Shown piece after piece: positions 16,460 through 23,356 of a stretch of 64,000 nucleotides of DNA (position 1 is its first letter; the number at the start of each line of letters is the position of its first letter). The translations under genes were made by a program, and so were the position numbers. The DNA is from Burkholderiaceae bacterium. Lineage in GTDB: Bacteria > Pseudomonadota > Gammaproteobacteria > Burkholderiales > Burkholderiaceae_E. The notes below the pieces were generated by a model. The model was not told the origin of the DNA. It searched no databases and was given only the letters and a program-made list of their open reading frames with translations. The DNA is taken from NCBI GenBank assembly GCA_024235875.1, contig JACKLP010000002.1:434001-498000 (forward strand), in the 5' to 3' direction.

Positions 16460-17764
16460 TCATGCCAGCCGCTCGGCCACGAGCTCGAGCAGGCTCTCGG
16501 TACGCTTGTCCCAGTGCACGTGCTTGGCACCCATCTCGAGCGTGATCCGGCACTGTCCGCAACTCGTCACGAAATGCTCGGCCCCGGTCGCCTCGACCTG
16601 TCGCCGCTTGATCTCGAACACCTTGTGGCGCAGCGGCGCCGCGCGCTGGTTCGACACCACGCCGCCGCCCCCGCCACAGCAATAGCCGTGGACGCCATGG
16701 TCCTCGAGTTCGATCAGCCGAAAGCCCAGCGCCGCGAGCACCTGGCGCGCAGCCGCTTCGAGCCCGCCGCGTCGCACGATCTGGCACGGGTCGTGGAAGG
16801 TGGCGGTCGCGTCGACGGGCTCGAGCCGGATGCGACCCGCGCCGATCTGCTCGGCCAGGAACTCGGTCATGTGCACGATACGCACCGGCAACTCGCGGCC
16901 GTACCACTTGGCTGCCTCCCAGCGGGCCGCGCCGTAGGCGTGGCCGCATTCGGGCAGCAGGACCGTATGCGCGCCGATCTTGACCGCGGTGTCGACCAGG
17001 GCACGCGTGAGGCGCTCCTGCAGCGCCATGTCGCCGTTGTTGAATCCGATGTTCGATGCATCGAAGCCCTCGCGATGCATCGTCCACTTGACGCCCAGCC
17101 GGTTCAGGATCTTGGCGCAGTCGGCCAGTGCCTTCGTGTGCTCGGTGAGCTCGGCCGGTGCCGCGGTGACCAGGATGTCGGCCTGGGGCAGATCGCAGGG
17201 GATCTCCACGCCGTGCTCCTGGCCCACGTCGGCCAGGATGTCGGGCAGGTCCTCGGCCGGGGTCGCCGGGCTGCCCCATTGCTGCGCGGTCCGGTCCATC
17301 AGCGCCAGCCGCTCGGGAATGAGTCCGGCGGCGAACATGCCGTGGCGCGCTTCCTTCACCAGTTCGGCGATGTCGATGCCCATCGGGCAGACCATCGTGC
17401 AGCGCCCACACATCGTGCACGAGTCGTAGATCAGTTCCTGCCAGCGCTGCAACTCGTCGACATCGAGCTTGCGCACCAGCCCCAGTGCCCGGATCACTGG
17501 CGCGAATGCCGAGGCCTCGCGCCAGTATGCCCGCCGAAACGGCTTGAGCTTGTATGCCGGCGTGTACTTGGCCTCACCGGTGGCGACATAGAAATGACAG
17601 GCTTCCGCGCACATGCCGCAGCGTACGCAGGCCTCCATGTGGGCGGCGGCCGTGACGCCGAACTCGCGCACGAAGCTGCGCATCGCGGCATCGACGCGCT
17701 CGGCGTCGGTGCGATCGCCCTGCTGGTCGTGGCCGGGGCGGGCGGCGGTGGCGGCGGTACTCAT
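16460..17764 (-). CDS. isp2: Isp2: heterodisulfide reductase-like Fe-S protein
   Basis: A 434-residue cytosolic HdrD-like electron carrier. Two [4Fe-4S] motifs lie at Cys46-49-52-56 (CVRCGMCAEAC) and Cys116-119-122-126 (CTMCGRCTMVC). Two CCG-type cysteine regions follow: PECGHAYG with FHDPCQIVRR, and YCCGGGGGVV with TSCGQC. The ATG at 17764 overlaps the isp1 stop as ATGA; the open frame runs far upstream without meaning. In Thiocapsa, Isp1 and Isp2 are required for electron transfer by the Hyn hydrogenase; the same role is inferred here between H2 oxidation and the quinone or a sulfur-linked acceptor. Confidence 0.92.
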   Translation of the reverse strand: MSTAATAARPGHDQQGDRTDAERVDAAMRSFVREFGVTAAAHMEACVRCGMCAEACHFYVATGEAKYTPAYKLKPFRRAYWREASAFAPVIRALGLVRKLDVDELQRWQELIYDSCTMCGRCTMVCPMGIDIAELVKEARHGMFAAGLIPERLALMDRTAQQWGSPATPAEDLPDILADVGQEHGVEIPCDLPQADILVTAAPAELTEHTKALADCAKILNRLGVKWTMHREGFDASNIGFNNGDMALQERLTRALVDTAVKIGAHTVLLPECGHAYGAARWEAAKWYGRELPVRIVHMTEFLAEQIGAGRIRLEPVDATATFHDPCQIVRRGGLEAAARQVLAALGFRLIELEDHGVHGYCCGGGGGVVSNQRAAPLRHKVFEIKRRQVEATGAEHFVTSCGQCRITLEMGAKHVHWDKRTESLLELVAERLA

Positions 17765-18420
17765 GTGTTCACTCCCCGGTGGCTGAAGCGCATGCCGGTG
17801 GCACCGCGCGAGAACACGAACAGGAAGGCGTGCATCAGCTTGCCGAACGGGAACCACACGAGGAAGGCGGCAATGCTGAGCACGTGCAGTGCCAGCAGCG
17901 TCTCGTAGCGGGCACCCAGGTGGCTGGTCGCGATCAGGCCGGTGAGCACGGGCAGCGCGGTCAGCAGCCAGCTCAGATAGTCGCCGGCGTGCGACAATAG
18001 GCGGGTGACCGGATGAGAGACGCGACGAACCAGCGCGGCGATCAACGAGGCCAGGGTGATCACGCCGACGGCCATCACGAAGTTGCTCGGCAAGGATGGC
18101 CAGGCCAGGCCCGTCAGGTTGTCGATGAACAGGATGTGCGGCGCAAGGCCGAACACCACCACGGCGAGCCCGATGTGGAATACGTAGCTGTTGATGGTCG
18201 TGAACAGGGTCTGGCGCAGGAAGCTGCGGCGCGGCCACATGCGGCGCACGACCGTGCGCAAGGCGCCGAGCATCAGCGGGGGCGCGCCCTCGCGAGCCGG
18301 GGACAGGTCTCGCATGCGCGGCAGCAGCAGCAGGCCGACGAGCCGCCAGACCGTGCCGAGCACGAAGACGACCAGCGCGAACTTCATCGCGGGGCCGCGG
18401 GCGAAATCGAGCAATTCCAT
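17761..18420 (-). CDS. isp1: Isp1: NarI-like cytochrome b subunit
   Basis: A 219-residue integral membrane protein with about five transmembrane helices, of the NarI/HdrE-like diheme cytochrome b group. Candidate heme-ligand His residues sit in the helices around INSYVFHIGLAVVVFG and LLALHVLSIAAFLVWFPFGKLMH. It is expected to anchor the hydrogenase and Isp2 and pass electrons to or from quinone. The ATG at 18420 lies 2 nt after the small subunit stop. Its placement directly between the small subunit and the Hdr-like gene is diagnostic of Isp-type hydrogenases. Confidence 0.9.
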   Translation of the reverse strand: MELLDFARGPAMKFALVVFVLGTVWRLVGLLLLPRMRDLSPAREGAPPLMLGALRTVVRRMWPRRSFLRQTLFTTINSYVFHIGLAVVVFGLAPHILFIDNLTGLAWPSLPSNFVMAVGVITLASLIAALVRRVSHPVTRLLSHAGDYLSWLLTALPVLTGLIATSHLGARYETLLALHVLSIAAFLVWFPFGKLMHAFLFVFSRGATGMRFSHRGVNT

Positions 18421-18422
18421 CG

Positions 18423-19502
18423 TCAGCCTCTCTTGGTTTCGTTCGAACCGTCGCCCGGCCGGGGATCGGCATCTCGCCGCCGGCGGGCCACCCAGGCGGC
18501 ACCGGCCCCCAGGGCCGCCCCGGCGGCGGCCGCGATCCCGATCGCGGTGCCGGCGTCCGCCGTACTGGCCGACAGCGGCCGGTAGAGCCCGCCGCGATCC
18601 CAGAACCGCGGCTCGGAACAACCGATGCAGCCGTGTCCGGACTGGATCGGGAAGGACACCCCGCCATTCCACTTCAGCGATGCGCAGGCGTTGTAGGTCA
18701 CCGGGCCCTTGCAGCCTAGCTCGTACAGGCACCAGCCCTCGCGCGCACCGGCGTCGTCGAAGCTCTTGGCGAACAGGCCGCGTTCGTAGAACGGGCGGCG
18801 GTAGCAACGGTCATGGATGCTCTCGCCGAAGAAGGCGCGTGGGCGACCGAGTGCATCGAGCTCGGGCAGCTTGCCGAACGAGAGGATGTGCGCGATCGTG
18901 CCGGTCATCGCCTGCGGCAGGGGCGGGCAGCCGGGGATGTTGATCACCGGCTTGTTGCCGACCAGCTTGGCGATCGGGACCGCGCCGGTGGGATTGGGAT
19001 TCGCTTCGGGCAGGCCGCCGAAGGATGCGCAGGTACCGACCGCCACCACGGCGGCCGCATGCTCGACCGTCTCGGCCAGCATGGCCAGATTGGTCTGGCC
19101 GGCGATCATCGAGTAGACGCCACCGTCGGCGGTGGGTACCGAGCCGTCGACGATGACGATGTACTTGCCCTTGTTCTCCGTCATCGACTGGCGGCGCGCG
19201 GCCTCGGCGGCCTCGCCCGAGACCGCCTGCAGCGTGTGGTGGTAGTCGAGCGAGATGAAATCGAAGATCAGGTCCTCGAGGCTGGGGCTGAACGAGCGCG
19301 TCAGCGATTCGGTGCAGCCGGTGCATTCCTGGAACGACAACCAGATCACCGCCTGCCGGCGCGCCTTGGCCAGGCCGTCGGCCACGGCCGCCGCCGCCGA
19401 CGGCGGCAGGGCCATCAGCGTGCTCAGGTAGCCGGCGTACTTCAGGAACGCACGGCGCGACACGCCGCGCGCGGCGAGGACCTCGCCGAGCATCTCAGTC
19501 AT
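18423..19502 (-). CDS. hynS: [NiFe] hydrogenase small subunit with Tat signal
   Basis: A 359-residue electron-transfer subunit with three Fe-S clusters. The Tat signal SRRAFLKYAG at residues 15-24 targets the folded enzyme across the membrane. Proximal-cluster ligands include Cys60 and Cys63 in ECTGCTES, with GTCASFGG and IPGCPP further on; distal and medial ligands are in HDRCYRR, CLYELGCKG and GCIGCSEPRFWD. The proximal site lacks the two extra Cys of oxygen-tolerant group 1d enzymes, so oxygen sensitivity is likely. A C-terminal helix (AIGIAAAAGAALGAGAAW) anchors it in the membrane. The ATG at 19502 overlaps the upstream gene by 8 nt. Confidence 0.95.
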   Translation of the reverse strand: MTEMLGEVLAARGVSRRAFLKYAGYLSTLMALPPSAAAAVADGLAKARRQAVIWLSFQECTGCTESLTRSFSPSLEDLIFDFISLDYHHTLQAVSGEAAEAARRQSMTENKGKYIVIVDGSVPTADGGVYSMIAGQTNLAMLAETVEHAAAVVAVGTCASFGGLPEANPNPTGAVPIAKLVGNKPVINIPGCPPLPQAMTGTIAHILSFGKLPELDALGRPRAFFGESIHDRCYRRPFYERGLFAKSFDDAGAREGWCLYELGCKGPVTYNACASLKWNGGVSFPIQSGHGCIGCSEPRFWDRGGLYRPLSASTADAGTAIGIAAAAGAALGAGAAWVARRRRDADPRPGDGSNETKRG

Positions 19503-19929
19503 TGGCGCACTCCGTAGGGGGGGCGGTCGGAACCGGGGCACCCGTCCGACCCGCCAGGCGGGCCGCGGCGAGCGCGATGTCGGCCGGGTGGGCCGGCAGC
19601 AAATCGGGGACTCGCGCGATCACGATCTGCTCGAGCACCGGTCGCTCGCTGGCGTCGAGGTGGCTGACCCACCAGACGCCGGCAAAGCCGGTCTCCGTGA
19701 TCCGGCTGCTGCCGGCGACATCCAGCCGTGCGTCGACCTCGCCTTGGCCCAGGCGCTCGCGCAGGACATCGCGTTGCCGATCATCGAGCGGCAGACCATG
19801 GATGTCGATCGCATCCTGGTAGGTGGGATCGGCGACCAGGCGCTCGAGCCGGGCGGCGACTTCGGCGATCACGGCCTCGACCATCGTCGGCGACGTCCCT
19901 TGAACGGGAACGATGGGAATCGTGTTCAT
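19495..19929 (-). CDS. HupH/HyaF-like hydrogenase assembly protein
   Basis: A 144-residue protein resembling the C-terminal conserved domain of HupH/HyaF. The core is RLGQGEVDARLDVAG, then RITETGFAGVWWVSHLD, then IVIARVPDLLPAHP, matching the family pattern GEV...I.ET.F.GVW...IE...P. HupH/HyaF proteins help small-subunit Fe-S assembly or delivery. Usual members are about 280 residues, so this is a single-domain version. It lies between the maturation protease (ATGA overlap) and the small subunit (8-nt overlap), fitting a dedicated assembly factor for this enzyme. Confidence 0.72.
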   Translation of the reverse strand: MNTIPIVPVQGTSPTMVEAVIAEVAARLERLVADPTYQDAIDIHGLPLDDRQRDVLRERLGQGEVDARLDVAGSSRITETGFAGVWWVSHLDASERPVLEQIVIARVPDLLPAHPADIALAAARLAGRTGAPVPTAPPTECAND

Positions 19930-20402
19930 GGGCGCCAGCGCTCGAGCAGGCCATCGACGGCGTCGCACAGGGTGTCGATCGCGGCGGCGACCGCCGGCGT
20001 GGGCGACAGCGCCAGTTCGGTGCTCCCGGGTTGCACCGCCACCAGCGCCCTGCGCGCCGGCAGCGTTCCGGAGAACATCGCCGCCGAGATCAGGTCGGCG
20101 AGCGCGACCTCGTGCGCGGTACGCTTGCGGCCACCCAATTGGGCATCCATGTCGGCGCCCTCGAAGACCCGCACCGTGCCAGGTGGCTCGCCGAAGGCCG
20201 CGGCGTCGATGGCGATCAGGGCCTGGGCATCCTCGATCTCGGGCAGTAGCGCCAGGCCGATCGTGCCGCCGTCGCGCAGGCGAATGGCGCTCGTGCCCGC
20301 GCCGCGCGCCTCGAGTCGGTCGATGGCGAGTGGCCCGGCCGCATCATCGGCCAGCAGCCGATTGCCCAGACCCAGAACCAGTGTCCCTAGCGTTGGTGGC
20401 AT
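19926..20402 (-). CDS. hynD: Hydrogenase maturation endopeptidase
   Basis: A 158-residue HupD/HyaD-family protease that cuts the C-terminal tail of the large subunit after nickel insertion. The start LVLGLGNRLLADDAAGP holds the nickel-binding acidic residue (GN-x4-D), with a second candidate in LIAIDAA and the conserved His in the ALADLIS/TAHEV region. The ATG at 20402 is the first gene product of the minus-strand hydrogenase run; an earlier ATG at 20474 would put the FNR-like region close to the coding sequence and adds nothing conserved. Together with the 15-residue tail on HynL this makes the cluster self-sufficient for large-subunit processing. Confidence 0.85.
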   Translation of the reverse strand: MPPTLGTLVLGLGNRLLADDAAGPLAIDRLEARGAGTSAIRLRDGGTIGLALLPEIEDAQALIAIDAAAFGEPPGTVRVFEGADMDAQLGGRKRTAHEVALADLISAAMFSGTLPARRALVAVQPGSTELALSPTPAVAAAIDTLCDAVDGLLERWRP

Positions 20403-20479
20403 CGTGGTTTCATCCGCCAGCACATTTCTTTGCACGTCGATCTTGCAGCCCAAGGTTATGCGCGAGGGGTGCACCGGAC

Positions 20480-20493
20480 TTGACCACGATCAA
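20480..20493. promoter_or_regulatory. FNR/Anr-like dyad in the hydrogenase/hyp divergent promoter
   Basis: TTGACCACGATCAA matches the FNR consensus TTGAT-N4-ATCAA at nine of ten positions and keeps the TTGA-N6-TCAA core. It is the only such dyad in the 194-bp gap, 78 nt from the protease ATG and 103 nt from the hypC ATG. Oxygen-responsive control of both arms is inferred. Confidence 0.5.
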
Positions 20494-20596
20494 ATCCGTA
20501 TGCGTAGCCGGACTATCCTTGGTGGCTGTTACAGTTTTGCGAACGAGGGCGTCGGCGCGCGTGTGCGCCGTGCACCGATTCCGGGGGCGTCAGCCG

Positions 20597-20872
20597 ATGT
20601 GTCTTGCCGTGCCGATGCGAATCGTCGAGATCGATGGAATGAATGCACGCTGCGAGGCGCGTGGCGTCGAGCGCACGGTCAGCCTGTTCATGCTCCAGCA
20701 TGAATCGCTCGGCGTCGGCGACATGGTGATGGTCCACGTCGGCTATGCGATCCAGCGCGTCAGCGAGGAAGATGCGAGCACGACCTGGGCGCTGCTCGAC
20801 GAAATGCTCGCCGCCGAGGAGGCGCTCGCAACAGAGGCGCTTCATCCCGACCCGGAGGCCGGGCATGCATGA
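20597..20872 (+). CDS. hypC: Hydrogenase maturation chaperone HypC
   Basis: A 91-residue HypC/HupF chaperone. It starts MCLAVPMRIVEIDG, with the conserved Cys2 that binds the Fe(CN)2CO unit together with HypD before hand-over to the large subunit. The middle VGDMVMVHVGYAIQRVSEEDA and the C-terminal acidic helix are standard. First gene of the hypCABDFE operon, divergent from the structural genes; the long reading frame upstream of the ATG at 20597 is not coding in style. Its stop lies 8 nt inside hypA. Confidence 0.95.
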   Translation: MCLAVPMRIVEIDGMNARCEARGVERTVSLFMLQHESLGVGDMVMVHVGYAIQRVSEEDASTTWALLDEMLAAEEALATEALHPDPEAGHA

Positions 20873-21263
20873 GCTGTCGGTCTGCCAGGGCCTGCTCGCC
20901 GAGGTCGAGCGGGTCGCCATGCAGCATCGCGCGCGCGGCGTCGAGCGCATCGATGTGCGCATCGGCGTGCTCGCCGGGGTCGAGCCGGAGCTGCTCGCCA
21001 GTGCCTTCGAGATCGCGCGTGCCGGGACCATTGCCGACGACGCGGTGCTACGGCTTTCGAGCGAGCCGGCTCGCATCGCCTGCCGCGACTGTGCCCACCA
21101 GGCCGAGGTCCCCTCGAGCCGTCTGGTGTGCCCCGCCTGCGGCACCTGGAAGATTGACCTGATCGCCGGTGACGCGCTGCTGCTCGAGCGCGTCGTGCTG
21201 ATCGGCGACGATGACCCGGGCGATGCCGGCGAGCAGCCGCCGGCTCTCGCGCAGGAGGCTTGA
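20865..21263 (+). CDS. hypA: Nickel insertion protein HypA
   Basis: A 132-residue HypA protein, delivering nickel to the hydrogenase large subunit with HypB. The N-terminal MHEL, whose His2 binds nickel, is present, and the zinc ribbon is CRDCAHQAEVPSSRLVCPACG (shown in part as CRDC and CPAC). It carries about 15 extra acidic residues after the normal end (GDDDPGDAGEQ). The start at 20865 is required for the MHEL motif and overlaps hypC by 8 nt. Confidence 0.95.
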   Translation: MHELSVCQGLLAEVERVAMQHRARGVERIDVRIGVLAGVEPELLASAFEIARAGTIADDAVLRLSSEPARIACRDCAHQAEVPSSRLVCPACGTWKIDLIAGDALLLERVVLIGDDDPGDAGEQPPALAQEA

Positions 21264-21266
21264 TCG

Positions 21267-22157
21267 ATGTGCCAGGATTGTGGATGCGCGGCGTCGGGTG
21301 TTCATGTGCATTCGCACGAGCACTCCGACGCGGCGCAGGGTCGCGCGAGCGACGCTGAACATGTGCACGGCCATGCCCACGGGCACGCGCACGGCCATGC
21401 CCCGGACGCACGCCGCACCGTGGAGGTCATGCGCGGGCTTCTCGATGCCAATGACCGGGAGGCGGCACACAACCGTGCGCATCTGGATTCGAACGGCGTA
21501 CTCGCGCTGAACCTGATGTCCTCGCCCGGAGCCGGCAAGACCAGCCTGCTCGAGGCCACGATCGACGCGCTCGCCGGGCGTTGGCGGGTGGCGGTGATCG
21601 AAGGCGATCTGGAGACCGAGAACGATGCGCGCCGCATCCGGGCCAAGGGGATGCCGGCGGTCCAGATCACCACCGGTACCGCCTGCCACTTGGATGCCCA
21701 CATGGTGCATCGTGCCTTGCACACGCTCGACACCGGCGCGATCGACATCCTGTTCATCGAGAACGTCGGCAACCTGGTGTGCCCGGCCAGCTTCGACCTG
21801 GGCCAGCATGCGAACGTGACCTTGCTCTCGAGCACCGAGGGCGACGACAAGCCGGCGAAGTACCCGGTGATGTTTCGCGCCGCGGACCTGTTGCTGCTCA
21901 CCAAGTGCGACCTGTTGCCGGTGCTCGACGACTTCGATCCCGACGCCGCCGAGGCGCACCAGCGAGCGCTGGGCAGCGCCGCGCCGGTGTTGCGGGTCTC
22001 GGCCCGCCAGCCCGCGACCCTCGAGCCCTGGCTGGTCTGGCTCGACGACATGCTGTCGCGCCGGCGTGCGGGCGAGGCCTTGCGCCCGGCGCTCCAGCCC
22101 GAGGGTCGGCGCCTGCACGGGCTCGAATCCGAGCCGGACATGTCGATACCCCGCTAG
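21267..22157 (+). CDS. hypB: Nickel incorporation GTPase HypB
   Basis: A 296-residue GTPase. The N-terminus has the CxxCGC high-affinity nickel motif (MCQDCGC) and a His-rich region (residues 12-47, with HVHGHAHGHAHGHA) that can store nickel. The G domain has a P-loop SSPGAGKTS near residues 84-92, ENVGNLVCP and the LTKCDL base-recognition motif. The two functions together indicate both storage and GTP-dependent delivery. It starts 3 nt after the hypA stop. Confidence 0.96.
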   Translation: MCQDCGCAASGVHVHSHEHSDAAQGRASDAEHVHGHAHGHAHGHAPDARRTVEVMRGLLDANDREAAHNRAHLDSNGVLALNLMSSPGAGKTSLLEATIDALAGRWRVAVIEGDLETENDARRIRAKGMPAVQITTGTACHLDAHMVHRALHTLDTGAIDILFIENVGNLVCPASFDLGQHANVTLLSSTEGDDKPAKYPVMFRAADLLLLTKCDLLPVLDDFDPDAAEAHQRALGSAAPVLRVSARQPATLEPWLVWLDDMLSRRRAGEALRPALQPEGRRLHGLESEPDMSIPR

Positions 22158-22171
22158 GACACTGACCGCGC

Positions 22172-23356
22172 ATGGAACGGGGACACGATTCGTCCGCCAC
22201 GACCGATTCGTCCACCCGATCCGGCTGGCCCGTGCCGCGCACTGCGCGCGAATGGCTTGCGCGGCTGCAGGCGCTTCCCCTGCGTGGGCGCCTGCGCGTG
22301 ATGAACGTCTGCGGTGGCCACGAGCGCGCGATCACGATGGCCGGCTTGCGTGCGGTGCTGCCGGCGTCGATCGAGCTGATCCCCGGGCCGGGTTGCCCAG
22401 TTTGCGTCTGCCCGGAGGAAGACATTCACGCGGCCATCCGGCTCGCGCTCGATTCCCGGCTGACGCTGCTCGCCTTCGGCGACATGCTGCGCGTGCCGTG
22501 CAATCTGCCCAAGGGCGAGCCGCGTTCGCTCGAGGCCGCACGCGCGGCTGGCGCACGGGTGTTGCCGGTGGCTTCGCCGCAGCAGGCGGCCGCGATCGCG
22601 CGCGAGTCACCCGATCGCGAGGTGGTCTTCTTTGCCGCCGGTTTCGAGACCACCACCGCGCCGGTGGCGAGCCTCGTGGCGGAGGGCCTGCCGCCGAATC
22701 TGTCGATTCTGCTGTCGGCGCGACGCACCTGGCCGGTGGTGTCGATGCTGCTCGACGGCGGCGAGCCCGGATTCGACGCGCTCGTCGCGCCGGGACACGT
22801 GGCGACGGTGATGGGGCCCGAAGAGTGGCGCTTCGTGCCCGAACGACACGGGATCCCGGCCGCGATCGCCGGCTTCACGCCGCAAAGCCTGCTTGCGGCG
22901 CTGTATTCGGTGGCCCGCCAGCATCTGGAGCGGCGCCCGTTCCTGGACAATTGCTACCGGGCCGTGGTGCGCGACGGTGGCAACCCCGGGGCACGCGACA
23001 TCCTGGCCTCCACGCTCGATATCGTGGATGCGCCGTGGCGTGGCATCGGCCCGATCCCGCGATCCGGCTTCGCGCTGAAGGCGTCCTTTGCAGGCGCCGA
23101 TGCGCGCGCCCGACATCCGATCGACGCCGACGGCGCGCGCAAGCGAATCGGCGAGATGCCGCCGGGTTGCGACTGCGCGCGCGTGGTGCTCGGGCGGATC
23201 CGCCCCAATGAGTGCGTGCTCTACGGCCGTGCCTGCAAGCCGCGAACCCCGGTGGGTCCGTGCATGGTTTCCGACGAGGGCGCGTGCCGGATCTGGTGGA
23301 CGGCGGGTGTGCGCGAGCAGGCCACAGCGCACCCCGCGCCCGCGGCCCGATCGTGA
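22172..23356 (+). CDS. hypD: Hydrogenase maturation protein HypD
   Basis: A 394-residue [4Fe-4S] protein that assembles the Fe(CN)2CO group with HypC. Motifs are RVMNVCGGHE near residue 45, IPGPGCPVCVCP near 70, FFAAGFETTTAP near 150 and the C-terminal cysteine cluster (PPGCDCARVVLG, LYGRACKPRTPVGPCMVSDEG). The N-terminus is about 25 residues longer than usual, rich in Ser/Thr/Asp. The stop overlaps the hypF GTG as GTGA. Confidence 0.95.
   Translation: MERGHDSSATTDSSTRSGWPVPRTAREWLARLQALPLRGRLRVMNVCGGHERAITMAGLRAVLPASIELIPGPGCPVCVCPEEDIHAAIRLALDSRLTLLAFGDMLRVPCNLPKGEPRSLEAARAAGARVLPVASPQQAAAIARESPDREVVFFAAGFETTTAPVASLVAEGLPPNLSILLSARRTWPVVSMLLDGGEPGFDALVAPGHVATVMGPEEWRFVPERHGIPAAIAGFTPQSLLAALYSVARQHLERRPFLDNCYRAVVRDGGNPGARDILASTLDIVDAPWRGIGPIPRSGFALKASFAGADARARHPIDADGARKRIGEMPPGCDCARVVLGRIRPNECVLYGRACKPRTPVGPCMVSDEGACRIWWTAGVREQATAHPAPAARS

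Noticed and set aside
20403..20596. Possible sigma-54 promoter (-24/-12) in the hydrogenase/hyp divergent region
   Set aside because: The best candidates have the GG and GC elements 11 or 13 nt apart (10 needed) or AG for GG; none fits.
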